The notes beneath the pieces were generated by a model. The model ran no database searches, was not told the DNA's origin, and was given only the letters and a program-made list of their open reading frames with translations. From contig CAJOLZ010000021.1 in NCBI GenBank assembly GCA_905235575.1, forward strand, positions 1-64,000: DNA of 64,000 bases, written 5' to 3'. The stretch is from an uncultured Bacteroidaceae bacterium (GTDB lineage: Bacteria > Bacteroidota > Bacteroidia > Bacteroidales > Bacteroidaceae). A program made the position numbers and the translations under genes. Below are positions 16,712 through 25,230 of this stretch, piece after piece. Within the stretch, counting starts at the first letter, position 1. Every line of letters begins with the position of its first letter.

Positions 16712-17251
16712 TTAATCGATGGAATTAAAAAAAGCGCATATTTTTTTTACGGCATGGTGATACGAGGCTTTCAGTGCGCCCACGCTGGTGTCGAGCACCT
16801 GGCTCATGTCCTCGTATTTCATTTCCTGGAAGTATTTCAAGTTGAATACAGCGCGTTGTTTTTCCGGTAGCTGGCTGATGGCCTGCTGCAGCTGCAGCTG
16901 TGTCTCGTCGCCGTCGAAGTATGGGTCGCTTCTCAGCATGTAGGCCACGCTGTTTTCTGTGTCGTCCAGGTATATGTTTTGTTTCTTTTTGTCGATGAAG
17001 TTCAGGGCTTCGTTGATGGCTATGCGGAAGAGCCATGTGCTTATCTTGGATTCTCCGCGGAAGCTGTCGATGGCGCTCCATGCTTTCAGGAAGGTGTTCT
17101 GGACGATGTCGTTGGCGTCGTCGTGGTCGGTGACGAGACGTCTTATCTGCCAGTAGATGGGTTCCTGATACTCATACACCAATTTGCTGAACGCGCTTTC
17201 GCGTGTCTTCTTCTGCTGCAGTTGTTGTATGATTTCCTGTTCGTTTATCAT
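16712..17251 (-). CDS. ECF-type RNA polymerase sigma factor
   Basis: Sigma-70 family, RpoE-like, 179 residues from the chosen start MINEQEII. An upstream in-frame ATG at 17272 is less likely. Region 2 covers residues about 21-92: FSKLVYEYQEPIYWQIRRLV, DANDIVQNTFLKAWSAIDSF (the polymerase-binding helix), and ESKISTWLFRIAINEALNFI (the -10 reading helix). Region 4 covers about 125-175: QLPEKQRAVFNLKYFQEMKY, and the helix-turn-helix MSQVLDTSVGALKASYHHAV. It leads an operon with a membrane anti-sigma-like protein and a Spy-like protein, suggesting an envelope-stress regulon. No -33/-7 promoter is visible upstream, which would fit self-regulation. Confidence 0.92.
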   Translation of the reverse strand: MINEQEIIQQLQQKKTRESAFSKLVYEYQEPIYWQIRRLVTDHDDANDIVQNTFLKAWSAIDSFRGESKISTWLFRIAINEALNFIDKKKQNIYLDDTENSVAYMLRSDPYFDGDETQLQLQQAISQLPEKQRAVFNLKYFQEMKYEDMSQVLDTSVGALKASYHHAVKKICAFFNSID

Positions 17252-17387
17252 CGCTTTTCTGCCGAGGGGCATCGTTGGCTCCTACGCGCGTGTACATTTA
17301 TTATATATAATATAGAGCCTTCCGGCGAACAGGAATCCAAGGCTCTCGTCACGACATAAAGATTGGGTGATGTTATGGGGAAGTGGA

Positions 17388-17690
17388 TTAACGGATGGAA
17401 ATCTTGCGCACCACCTTGCCTACCTTCAGGATGTAGCAACCCTTCGGCAGGTTCAGGTTGAACGATTTGTCCGAACTGTCAATCACTACCGATGATACCT
17501 TGACGCCCGTCAGGTTGAAGATTTCCATTGTTTCTCCGTTGGCGCCCGTAATGCTCACTTTGGTCCCTTTGACGGTCAGCGTTATCCCTGAGATGGCGTT
17601 TTCCACCGTCTCACTGTCCGTCTGGGCGTAGATGCGCTCTGGCGTGGCCAGAAGCATCGTTGCGAGCGCTATGAGGAGTATTTTCTTCAT
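17388..17690 (-). CDS. Tiny secreted protein consisting of a type IX-like C-terminal domain
   Basis: 100 residues from MKKILLIALATMLLATPERI. After the signal peptide (residues 1-22, ending IYAQ) and a short acidic stretch, nearly all of the protein is one beta-rich Por-type sorting domain: VKGTKVSITGANGETMEIFN, LTGVKVSS, and the ending PKGCYILKVGKVVRKISIR. Such domains normally sit at the end of large type IX cargo. Here there is no cargo domain. The longer frame (to 17741) adds a basic stretch before the signal peptide and is less likely. It could be a secreted adaptor or a shortened gene. Confidence 0.75.
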   Translation of the reverse strand: MKKILLIALATMLLATPERIYAQTDSETVENAISGITLTVKGTKVSITGANGETMEIFNLTGVKVSSVVIDSSDKSFNLNLPKGCYILKVGKVVRKISIR

Positions 17691-17860
17691 TTTTTCAGCT
17701 TTTCCCAACGCAAATTTAGCCTTTTTATTTTGTTGCGCCAAATTTTTCTGAGAAAAAGTGCTACATTTTTACCTTTTTTATTCTTTGAAGATGTTTTTAC
17801 GCGTTTTTCGAATGCTTCCGCTATTTCTTAGATGTTTAACTTTAGTGACTGGTTAGTGCT

Positions 17861-17950
17861 AAAAACGCACTGTGGTGCGACAGGCAACGCAACGTGGTGC
17901 GACGCGTGTCGCAGCGTGGTGCGTCGGGCCGAAAAGCGTGGTGCCTTCTC
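17861..17950. repeat. 22-bp palindromic array, copy B
   Basis: Units start at 17863, 17885, 17907 and 17929 with an exact 22-bp period. Cores are CGCACTGTGGTGCG, CGCAACGTGGTGCG and CGCAGCGTGGTGCG; the fourth is degenerate. The nearest gene end is the rnz stop, 26 bp away. Confidence 0.9.
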
Positions 17951-17976
17951 CTGCATGGCTTGGGGAAGGTCCCTGC

Positions 17977-18894
17977 CTATTCCACGCGTATTATCTGCCC
18001 TTCGTGTGTCAGTATGGTGTTTTGGAAGACTTCCTGTGCCTCGCGCAGATGGGCTCCCTCGTCCTTGATTCTCAGGCTGTAGTGGCCTATGCACAGGCGT
18101 TTCACCTCGGCCTCCCGCGCCACCTTGGCAGCCTGTTGTGACGTGCTGTGGCAGTATTCCTGGGCGCGGTCGCTCAGTTCTTCGGGGTAGGTTGCCTCGT
18201 GGTAGAGCAGGGTAGCGCCCTTCACGAGCGGCACGAGCTCGGGTCGGTAGGCCGTGTCTGAGCAGTAGGCGTAGCTGCGTGGCGGCTCGGCGGGCGTGGT
18301 CAGGTTCTCGTGCGGAATCACCGTTCCGTCGTCCATGGTCCACGATGCGCCGGCTTTGATGTTGTTAATCTGCGAAAGGGGTATCTGCAGTGCGTCAATC
18401 ATCTCTCGGCGTATGTGCGGCAGGCGCGGCTTTTCGCGGAAGAGATAGCCGCAGCAGGGCACGCGGTGGGTGAGCGGCAGACTCCAGACTTCGATGCTGC
18501 GGTCTTCGAATACCAGCTGGTGTCGGGTGGTGTCCACGGGGTGGAAGTGTACCTCGTACTCCATCCCTTGGCAATAGGTGCCCAGTGTCACGTCGAGCAG
18601 TTCGCGCACCTTCTCGGGACCGTGTATGTGCAGCTCGGCCGTTCGTCCCAGCAGTCCCATGGTGCTTATCATGCCGGGCAGCCCGAAGACGTGGTCGCCG
18701 TGGTTGTGGCTGATGAAGATGTGGCCCAGGCGGTTGATGTTGAGCTTTTGGCATGCGAACTCGATCTGTGCCGCCTCGCCGCAGTCAATCATGTATAGCT
18801 TGCCGCGTATCTCCACCACTTGGCATGCCGCGTTGTGCCGTGTCGATGGTTTGGCGCTGCCGCATCCCAGGATGTGTACGTTGAATGATTCCAT
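17977..18894 (-). CDS. rnz: Ribonuclease Z
   Basis: Metallo-beta-lactamase-fold endonuclease that trims the 3' end of tRNA precursors. Start chosen at MESFNVHILGCGSAKP, 305 residues; the longer frame to 18942 would overlap the terminator hairpin. Zinc ligands lie in SHNHGDHVFGLPG (residues 62-68). GTYCQGMEYEVHF precedes the substrate arm region. YAYCSDTAY supplies the metal-bridging aspartate, and HEATYPEEL ... CHSTSQQAA is the usual late motif, with final histidine in GHYS. No promoter is visible in the 84 bp before it. Confidence 0.93.
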   Translation of the reverse strand: MESFNVHILGCGSAKPSTRHNAACQVVEIRGKLYMIDCGEAAQIEFACQKLNINRLGHIFISHNHGDHVFGLPGMISTMGLLGRTAELHIHGPEKVRELLDVTLGTYCQGMEYEVHFHPVDTTRHQLVFEDRSIEVWSLPLTHRVPCCGYLFREKPRLPHIRREMIDALQIPLSQINNIKAGASWTMDDGTVIPHENLTTPAEPPRSYAYCSDTAYRPELVPLVKGATLLYHEATYPEELSDRAQEYCHSTSQQAAKVAREAEVKRLCIGHYSLRIKDEGAHLREAQEVFQNTILTHEGQIIRVE

Positions 18895-18911
18895 TCGCAG
18901 GTGTCTTATGA

Positions 18912-18949
18912 AAAGAGGGTGACCCGCTGTGTTCGGGGCCACCCTCTTT
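18912..18949. terminator. rpsA terminator
   Basis: AAAGAGGGTG (18912-18921) pairs with CACCCTCTTT (18940-18949), with inner CCC/GGG pairs. It lies between the rpsA stop and the rnz start on the minus strand. Confidence 0.85.
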
Positions 18950-18978
18950 ACTTATCAGCTTTGTATTGTGTTACAATC

Positions 18979-20772
18979 TTACTCTTTGTCGCCGTTCTGC
19001 ATCTTGGCCTTCAGTGCGGCCAGTGCGTCGATGTCGCCCAGTGTGGTGCTGGCAGCCTGGTTCTGGATTACAGGTGCCTCCTCCTTGCGTGCGGCGGGAC
19101 GTGCGTTCTTCTTCTTCTCGGCGCGAGCCTCGGCACGCTGAACATCTTCGAAGATGCGGCTGTGCGAGAGGAAGATGCGGCGGCTGTCCTTGTTGAACTC
19201 AATCACCTTGAAGGGCAGCTTCTCGTTCAGCTGAGCCTGGCTGCCGTCTTCCTTCACGAGGTGCTTGGGTGTTGCGAAGCCTTCCACGCCGTATTCCAGC
19301 TGGATGACTGCGCCCTTGTCGAGCATCTCTATGATGGTGCCTTCGTGGATGGAATCCTGTGTGAAGACGGTCTCGAATACATCCCAGGGGTTCTCCTCCA
19401 GCTGCTTGTGGCCGAGGGAGAGACGACGGTTGTTCTTGTCGATTTCCAGTACACACACTTCAATCTCGGAGCCAATCTGTGTGAACTCGCTGGGGTGCTT
19501 GATCTTCTTGGTCCAGCTGAGGTCGCTGATATGGATGAGTCCGTCCACACCTTCTTCGATTTCCACGAAGATGCCGAAGTTGGTGAAGTTGCGCACCTTG
19601 GCAGTGTGCTTGCTGCCGATGGGATACTTCTCCTCGATGTGCTCCCAGGGATCGTCCTTCAGCTGCTTGATGCCGAGAGACATCTTGCGCTCGTCGCGGT
19701 CGAGTGTCAGGATGACAGCCTCCACTTCGTCGCCCACCTTCATGAAGTCCTGAGCGCTGCGCAGGTGCTGGCTCCACGACATCTCGGACACGTGGATGAG
19801 ACCTTCGATGCCCGGTGCAATCTCGATGAATGCGCCGTAGTCGGCCATCACCACTACCTTGCCCTTCACGTGGTCGCCCACCTTGAGGTTCTCGTCCAGG
19901 GCATCCCAAGGATGAGGTGTGAGTTGCTTCAGACCCAGCGCGATGCGCTTGCGCTCGTTGTCGAAGTCCAGAATAACCACGTTGATCTTCTCGTCGAGTG
20001 TCACCACTTCCTCGGGGTTGCTTACGCGGCCCCAGGAGAGGTCTGTGATATGGATGAGTCCGTCTACGCCACCCAGGTCGATGAACACACCATAGCTGGT
20101 GATGTTCTTTACGGTGCCTTCGAGCACCTGTCCCTTTTCGAGACGGCCGATGATTTCCTTCTTCTGTTTCTCCAGTTCGGCTTCGATGAGAGCCTTGTGG
20201 CTTACAACCACGTTCTTGTACTCCTGATTGATTTTCACAATCTGGAATTCCATGGTCTTGCCCACGAAGATGTCATAGTCGCGGATGGGCTTCACGTCGA
20301 TCTGGCTGCCGGGCAGGAATGCCTCGATGCCGAAGACGTCTACGATCATACCGCCCTTGGTGCGGCACTTCACGTATCCCTTCACGATTTCTTCGTTCTC
20401 CATAGCCTGGTTTACGCGGTCCCACGAACGGCTGGCGCGTGCTTTCTTGTGCGAGAGCAGCAGCTGACCCTTCTTGTCCTCTTGGTTTTCGATGTAAACC
20501 TCTACGGTGTCGCCCACCTTCAAGTCGGGGTTGTAGCGGAATTCGCTTGCGGGGATGATGCCGTCGCTCTTGAAGCCGATGTTCACCACCACTTCGCGCT
20601 TGTTCATAGCGATTACTGTTCCGTCGACCACGTCGAAGTCGTTGATTTTGTTCAGAGAGCCTGCGTAGGCTTCTTCCTGAGCCTCGCGGCTCACTTCGCT
20701 GTTGTTGTTACCCTGCTCAAAGGCCTCCCAATCGAATTCAGCCAGAGGGGTAACGTTCTTAAAATCTGCCAT
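18979..20772 (-). CDS. rpsA: 30S ribosomal protein S1
   Basis: mRNA-binding ribosomal protein with six S1 (OB-fold) repeats at roughly residues 45-115, 130-200, 218-288, 303-375, 392-462 and 478-548. Signature strands are VVVNIGFKSDGIIP, YGVFIDLGGVDGLIHITDLS, YGAFIEIAPGIEGLIHVSEM, and FGIFVEIEEGVDGLIHISDL. The C-terminal tail is basic and alanine-rich (RAEARAEKKKNARPAARKEE). The 597-residue length is usual for Bacteroidota. In a phylum without Shine-Dalgarno leaders, S1 is expected to matter greatly for initiation. Own promoter and terminator are present. Confidence 0.97.
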   Translation of the reverse strand: MADFKNVTPLAEFDWEAFEQGNNNSEVSREAQEEAYAGSLNKINDFDVVDGTVIAMNKREVVVNIGFKSDGIIPASEFRYNPDLKVGDTVEVYIENQEDKKGQLLLSHKKARASRSWDRVNQAMENEEIVKGYVKCRTKGGMIVDVFGIEAFLPGSQIDVKPIRDYDIFVGKTMEFQIVKINQEYKNVVVSHKALIEAELEKQKKEIIGRLEKGQVLEGTVKNITSYGVFIDLGGVDGLIHITDLSWGRVSNPEEVVTLDEKINVVILDFDNERKRIALGLKQLTPHPWDALDENLKVGDHVKGKVVVMADYGAFIEIAPGIEGLIHVSEMSWSQHLRSAQDFMKVGDEVEAVILTLDRDERKMSLGIKQLKDDPWEHIEEKYPIGSKHTAKVRNFTNFGIFVEIEEGVDGLIHISDLSWTKKIKHPSEFTQIGSEIEVCVLEIDKNNRRLSLGHKQLEENPWDVFETVFTQDSIHEGTIIEMLDKGAVIQLEYGVEGFATPKHLVKEDGSQAQLNEKLPFKVIEFNKDSRRIFLSHSRIFEDVQRAEARAEKKKNARPAARKEEAPVIQNQAASTTLGDIDALAALKAKMQNGDKE

Positions 20773-20835
20773 ACAGATAGTTGTTAATGTTTGAATTAAT
20801 AGAGTTAGACTTTATGTTGATTAAAAACTCGGGCG

Positions 20836-20867
20836 CAAAAGTATAAAAAAAATCCGGAACAACCAAA
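20836..20867 (-). promoter_or_regulatory. rpsA: rpsA promoter
   Basis: Minus strand: TTTG (20864-20867), 20 bp, TACTTTTG (20836-20843). The leader is about 60 nt. Confidence 0.8.
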
Positions 20868-20926
20868 TGTTTCGGACTGAATTTTAAATCATAATGAATG
20901 ATTCGCCTTAAAGGAATACTCCTCGT

Positions 20927-21229
20927 TTAGTCTTCAGTGACTGGTTCGGAGGATGTGTGCGGGTGGTTGGACGAGGCTTTCATTTTCTCAATCTCGAGCG
21001 GAAGTTCCTCGCGTTCCACGTGACGTATGACGGATATCATGTTGTAGTCGGTCACGCGTTCCGAGAGTGTGCGCTTGTATTTGCCCAGACGCAGTTTCCA
21101 TGTCAGGTCGGTCACGTTGCGGCCATAGGTTTCGTGGCTGCATTCGAGTTTTATTTTGGGCGACTGCCCCACCCGGCGAGGTCTTTCCCACCAGCACAGA
21201 TAGATGGCATTGATTATTCTTTGAATCAT
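20927..21229 (-). CDS. Uncharacterised 100-residue protein
   Basis: I do not recognise a family. The N-terminus is hydrophobic and aromatic (MIQRIINAIYLCWWERPRRV). The middle is basic and polar (TDLTWKLRLGKYKRTLSERV), and the end is acidic and likely disordered. Codon use resembles neighbouring genes. A -7-like TAACTTTG lies at 21258-21264 on the minus strand without a clear -33 box. It sits between rpsA and the divergent pfkA. It could be a small cytosolic conserved protein; the chance of a false call is moderate. Confidence 0.55.
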   Translation of the reverse strand: MIQRIINAIYLCWWERPRRVGQSPKIKLECSHETYGRNVTDLTWKLRLGKYKRTLSERVTDYNMISVIRHVEREELPLEIEKMKASSNHPHTSSEPVTED

Positions 21230-21352
21230 ACTTTGTTGGTCTGTTATTTTGCCACGGCAAAGTTATTATATTCCCTCCACTCTTAGATATTATCAAGTGT
21301 TAAATTTCCTTAAAATTGCTCCAATTTCTCCTTTGTTCTCCGATGTGGCTCG

Positions 21353-21441
21353 AAATGCACCACGTTTTGTCGGCTGTCGCACCACGTTGCGCAGGCTGTC
21401 GCACCACGCTGCGCAAGGCGTCGCACCACGTTGCGTTTTCG
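21353..21441. repeat. 22-bp palindromic array, copy C
   Basis: Units start at 21353, 21375, 21397 and 21419. The first has AAATGCACCACG; the next three have GTCGCACCACG followed by TTGCG or CTGCG; the last ends TTGCGTTTTCG. It is the only copy not placed near a gene's 3' end, since it lies between two divergent genes. Confidence 0.9.
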
Positions 21442-21508
21442 TTCGCATTGGCATGCCTCTGTCTCCGCCCCTGCCACAGATGCCGAAAAAAATGTCCTTA
21501 TTGTATAT

Positions 21509-21573
21509 AAAGACTTCTCATACAGGAGGAAAAAGGCCTGAGTCAGTCTGATAATCGATTCGGGTTGAATCAT
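21509..21573 (+). repeat. Upstream element shared with susC region (copy 2)
   Basis: AAAGACTTCTCATACA identical to 1848-1863, with similarity extending about 65 bp without gaps. It ends about 18 bp before the pfkA -33 box. Confidence 0.6.
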
Positions 21574-21590
21574 TTTTCCCCGCTCGCAGG

Positions 21591-21622
21591 TTTGCTCGTT
21601 TCGAAGAATGTTTGTAATTTTG
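21591..21622 (+). promoter_or_regulatory. pfkA: pfkA promoter
   Basis: TTTG (21591-21594), 20 bp, TAATTTTG (21615-21622). Exact consensus; leader about 20 nt. Confidence 0.85.
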
Positions 21623-21647
21623 CCCTCGAAAACCAAATGTAAAAGAT

Positions 21648-22625
21648 ATGGGAAAGATTAGTTGTATAGGAATTCTGACGAGCGGCGGAGACTCGCCCGG
21701 CATGAACGCAGCCATACGTGCCGTCACACGTTCGGCCATAGCCAACGGTTTTCGCGTGATGGCCATCTATCGTGGCTACGAAGGTCTGATAAACGACGAG
21801 ATTGTGGAGTTTCATACCGAAAACGTGAGCAACATCATACAGCGCGGCGGCACCATATTGAAGACGGCGCGCAGCCACGATTTCGAGACTACCGAAGGAC
21901 GTAAGAAGGCATATAAGAACATGAAGAAGCGCGGCATCGACGCGCTGGTGGTCATCGGCGGCAACGGCTCGCTGACGGGCGCCCGCATCTTTGCCGAGGA
22001 GTTCGACGTGCCCATCATCGGTCTGCCCGGAACCATCGATAACGACCTGAACGGCACCGACAGTACCATCGGCTATGACACCACGCTGAACACCATCATG
22101 GAATGTGTTGACCGCATCCGCGACACCGCCACCAGCCACGAGCGCATCTTCTTCGTCGAAGTGATGGGACGCGACGCCGGATTTCTGGCGCAGAACAGTG
22201 CCATCGCCGCCGGAGCCGAAGCTGCCATCATCCCCGAAGTGCTGACCGATGCCGACCAGCTGGAGCAATTCATCAAGCGCGGCATACGCAAGAGCAAGAA
22301 CAGCAGTATCGTACTCGTGAGCGAGAGCCCCAAGTGCGGTGCCATGTACTACGCCGAGCGTGTCAGGAAGGAATATCCGCAGTACGACGTGCGTGTTTCC
22401 ATCCTGGGACACCTGCAGCGCGGCGGAAGTCCCAGTGCCGGCGACCGCATCCTGGCCAGCCGACTCGGAGTGGCTGCCATAAACGCTTTCATGGAAGGAC
22501 AGCGAAATGTGATGATGGGCATCAAGAACGACGAAGTGGTCTACGTGCCTTTCAGCAACGCCATCAAGAGCGACAAACCCATCAAGGAAGAACTTCTCAA
22601 CGTCCTGGCCGTGCTCAGCATCTGA
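21648..22625 (+). CDS. pfkA: 6-phosphofructokinase
   Basis: Commits fructose 6-phosphate to glycolysis. Motifs: [16 protein letters not shown] (residues 11-26, phosphoryl-donor loop), [14 protein letters not shown] (about 124-137, catalytic aspartate), [11 protein letters not shown] (about 170-180), and [14 protein letters not shown] near 258. The glycine after N106 in GGNGS suggests ATP rather than pyrophosphate as donor. In the E. coli enzyme the residue at the N106 position is aspartate, so the asparagine is worth noting. The length of 325 residues is standard. Monocistronic with strong promoter and terminator. Confidence 0.95.
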   Translation: MGKISCIGILTSGGDSPGMNAAIRAVTRSAIANGFRVMAIYRGYEGLINDEIVEFHTENVSNIIQRGGTILKTARSHDFETTEGRKKAYKNMKKRGIDALVVIGGNGSLTGARIFAEEFDVPIIGLPGTIDNDLNGTDSTIGYDTTLNTIMECVDRIRDTATSHERIFFVEVMGRDAGFLAQNSAIAAGAEAAIIPEVLTDADQLEQFIKRGIRKSKNSSIVLVSESPKCGAMYYAERVRKEYPQYDVRVSILGHLQRGGSPSAGDRILASRLGVAAINAFMEGQRNVMMGIKNDEVVYVPFSNAIKSDKPIKEELLNVLAVLSI

Positions 22626-22652
22626 CCTCGCTGCCACAGACGTACAAAAAAG

Positions 22653-22691
22653 AAACGCCGGAATGCCCTCAGCGGACACTCCGGCGTTTTT
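22653..22691. terminator. pfkA terminator, overlapping the end of the convergent gene
   Basis: AAACGCCGGA (22653-22662) pairs with TCCGGCGTTT (22680-22689), then T's. The minus-strand gene's stop codon (22669-22671) lies in the loop, so the hairpin can serve both convergent genes. Confidence 0.85.
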
Positions 22692-23799
22692 GTGTGGAAA
22701 GCGCTGCAATCAGAAATGGCAGCGACATGTTGAAGTAGGTGATGTCGTAGGGCGAATCGAACAGCCGCAGCCAGCTGCTGTCGTACCACATGCGGTGGGC
22801 AAAAGCCACGGCCACCAGCAGTATCAGACATGCAGCACACGAGGCGGAATATCGGCGCAGACTGCCTCGCCACCACCATGCAGCGGCCACCACGATGGGA
22901 GTCACCACTGCCACGTCCCACACGCTGCCTTGGCGACTCTGCAGCGCAAAGGGGTTGTGTTCGAAGAAAAGCAGCATCTCGCCGTTCCACAAAAGAAAAG
23001 GGAGGAACGTCAGAACGAAAGTCGTCAGCGCCACGATAATGCCTACAGCCTGTCTGCGCAAGCCGCTCCGCATCGCATCTTCGAGATAGAAAACGACCAG
23101 CGGAATGATGGCTGTGACGCGCGTGCTCAGCAGAAGTCCGGCAACAATGCCCACCAACACGGGATGCTCGGTATACCGCACTCCCCTCCGATGGAGTCCG
23201 AACATGAGTCCGCAACACACGAGAAAGAGTGTGACAAGGTCGCTGCGCACTGCAACCTCATATATAAAGGCCGGCGAAAGAAGCAACAAGATGAAAGCCT
23301 GCAAGCATGACGCCCGCCCGCCGGAACGATGCACGGCATAGAGGAAATACGCTCCGCCGGCAAAGATGGAGAACCCCACGTTGCCCAGCAGATAAAAGGG
23401 CAGATGGAGTATCTGCCACACAGGAAAAGGCGAACCATATCCGCCCAGATGCGTTTGAGCGGCATAGGGATATTCGCCCTGCATCAAACGCCCAAGAAAA
23501 TTATGAATGGCCGACCATCGGTCCACCCGAATGGCCATCGGGTCGAGTGCATACTGCAACACCAGCATTGCTGCGACAGCTGCAAAAACAATGATGGCCG
23601 TCATGGCGCGGTTGGCTCGCAGTATGATACTGCAGCCCCATCGCCAGACGGCCACCACAAGTGCGGTATAGCACACCGCTGCAAGACTCACTTGCCAAAA
23701 CGACATCAGACGTAAGCCATACTTGAAGACGAACAGCAGGTTGACGGCGACGTATGCAGCCAACAGCGGAACATCATTCCTGGCTATGCCCTTTGTCAT
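22669..23799 (-). CDS. Polytopic membrane glycosyltransferase (GT-C type, DUF2029-like)
   Basis: 376 residues with about nine membrane helices (for example LLAAYVAVNLLFVF, VSLAAVCYTALVVAVW, AIIVFAAVAAMLVLQYAL, VGIVAGLLLSTRVTAIIPLV and AVGIIVALTTFVLTFLPFLL). The first loop holds acidic and aromatic residues (DRWSAIHNFLGRLMQGEYPY) in the position where GT-C polyprenyl-phosphate-mannose or -hexose transferases bind metal and sugar donor. It starts 9 bp after uxaC and is the last gene of the glucuronate operon, which is an unexpected place. Acceptor and donor are unknown. It could also be a transport-like membrane protein, but the loop favours a transferase. Confidence 0.7.
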   Translation of the reverse strand: MTKGIARNDVPLLAAYVAVNLLFVFKYGLRLMSFWQVSLAAVCYTALVVAVWRWGCSIILRANRAMTAIIVFAAVAAMLVLQYALDPMAIRVDRWSAIHNFLGRLMQGEYPYAAQTHLGGYGSPFPVWQILHLPFYLLGNVGFSIFAGGAYFLYAVHRSGGRASCLQAFILLLLSPAFIYEVAVRSDLVTLFLVCCGLMFGLHRRGVRYTEHPVLVGIVAGLLLSTRVTAIIPLVVFYLEDAMRSGLRRQAVGIIVALTTFVLTFLPFLLWNGEMLLFFEHNPFALQSRQGSVWDVAVVTPIVVAAAWWWRGSLRRYSASCAACLILLVAVAFAHRMWYDSSWLRLFDSPYDITYFNMSLPFLIAALSTQKRRSVR

Positions 23800-23808
23800 C
23801 AGAAGGCG

Positions 23809-25218
23809 TTATGAGCAGAAATTGAAGTAACGGCGTGCGTTGTAATAACAGATGTCCTCAATCATAGCGCCTATGCGCTCCATCTCGCTGGCGGGCAACA
23901 GTCCGTTCTCCACGTCGTTTCCGACCAAGTTGCAGAGAATGCGGCGGAAATACTCGTGACGGGGATATGACAGGAAGGAACGCGAATCTGTGAGCATACC
24001 TACGAACTGGCTCAGCAGTCCATGCAGTGAGAGTATGTTGAGCTGGTTCTCGATGCCATCCTTCTGGTCGTTGAACCACCATGCACTGCCCCATTGCATC
24101 TTGCCGGGCACCGTTCCGTCCTGGAAGTTGCCAATCATCGTGGCCACCATGTCGTTGTCGCTCGGATTGATGTTGTAGATGATGGTCTTTGCCAGACGAT
24201 CGGCCGTGGCCAGACGGCTGAAGAAATGCGCCATCGGCAGTGCTGTGTCGGCATCGCCCATCGAATCGCAACCTGAGTCGGGCCCCAGCAGATTGAATAT
24301 CTTGGAATTGTTGTCGCGTATTGCTCCGTAGTGGAACTGCTGTACCCATCCGCTCTCGGCATCCATCACAGCCATCTCGTACAACATGGCCGAGCAGAAC
24401 TGGTTGATTTCGTGCTCGGTGGGTTGCTCGCCATTCATCACGCGGCTGAAGATGCTTTCAATCTCTTTCTCTTGATACGGCTCGGCATAGAACGTGTTGA
24501 GACCGTGGTCGGAGAGAGCACAACCGTAGCTTGCAAAGAAATCGTGGCGCAACTGCAGTGCCTCTATGAGGTCGCCAAACGAGCGGACGTCTTTGCCGCT
24601 GACGGAAGACAGTTTCTCAATGTATTTGCGATAAGTAGTCGGATTGCCAATGGCCATTGCCTTGTCGGGACGCCATGCAGGCAGTACGTTAATTTCGAAA
24701 CCTTCATCCTTCACTTGCTTGTGCCATTCAAGCGAATCGACAGGGTCGTCGGTGGTGCAGACCGTCTCCACATGATAGCGGCGCATCAGTCCGCGAGCAT
24801 AGAACTCGGGTGATTTCAGTTTCTCGTTACACTCGTCGAAAATCTCTCGGGCTGTCTGCTTATTCAATATCTTATCGATGCCGAAAGCTGTGCGCAGTTC
24901 AAGATGTGTCCAGTGATAGAGCGGGTTACGCATTGCATACGGAATGGTCTCGGCCCATTTTTCGAACTTCTCCCAGTCGGTAGAATTGCCAGTGATGAAA
25001 TGTTCGTCTACGCCGTTTGTGCGCATTGCACGCCACTTATAATGGTCGCCGCCGAGCCACAACTCAGTGATGGAACTGAAACGATGGTTCTCGGCTATCT
25101 CACGTGGATTCAGGTGGCAATGAAAGTCGATAATGGGCAAATTGGCAGCGTGCTCGTGATACAGACGCTGCGCTGTGGGTGTCTGAAGGAGAAAATCCTT
25201 GTCCATGAATTGTTTCAT
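23809..25218 (-). CDS. uxaC: Glucuronate isomerase
   Basis: Converts D-glucuronate to D-fructuronate (and galacturonate to tagaturonate), the first step of hexuronate breakdown. Amidohydrolase-fold family: the metal site begins IIDFHCHLNP (H33 and H35), the conserved CTTDDPVDSLEWH block is near residue 170, WRPDKAM follows, and the late WWFNDQKDGIENQL, LTDSRSFLSYPRHEYFRRIL and CYYNARRYF blocks are all family signatures. The length of 469 residues is standard. It lies 12 bp after eda and 9 bp before the membrane glycosyltransferase. Confidence 0.97.
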   Translation of the reverse strand: MKQFMDKDFLLQTPTAQRLYHEHAANLPIIDFHCHLNPREIAENHRFSSITELWLGGDHYKWRAMRTNGVDEHFITGNSTDWEKFEKWAETIPYAMRNPLYHWTHLELRTAFGIDKILNKQTAREIFDECNEKLKSPEFYARGLMRRYHVETVCTTDDPVDSLEWHKQVKDEGFEINVLPAWRPDKAMAIGNPTTYRKYIEKLSSVSGKDVRSFGDLIEALQLRHDFFASYGCALSDHGLNTFYAEPYQEKEIESIFSRVMNGEQPTEHEINQFCSAMLYEMAVMDAESGWVQQFHYGAIRDNNSKIFNLLGPDSGCDSMGDADTALPMAHFFSRLATADRLAKTIIYNINPSDNDMVATMIGNFQDGTVPGKMQWGSAWWFNDQKDGIENQLNILSLHGLLSQFVGMLTDSRSFLSYPRHEYFRRILCNLVGNDVENGLLPASEMERIGAMIEDICYYNARRYFNFCS

Positions 25219-25230
25219 ACGTATAAGTTT

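Larger units (their letters stand above)
21230..21647. other. 418-bp divergent region before pfkA
   Basis: Holds repeat copy C (21353-21441), the second copy of the shared upstream element (21509-21573) and the pfkA promoter (21591-21622). No gene is seen. Confidence 0.6.

Noticed and set aside
18901..20787. 628-codon open frame on the plus strand
   Set aside because: It lies wholly antisense to rpsA. Its apparent protein is a mirror of the S1 repeats and has no promoter or domain.
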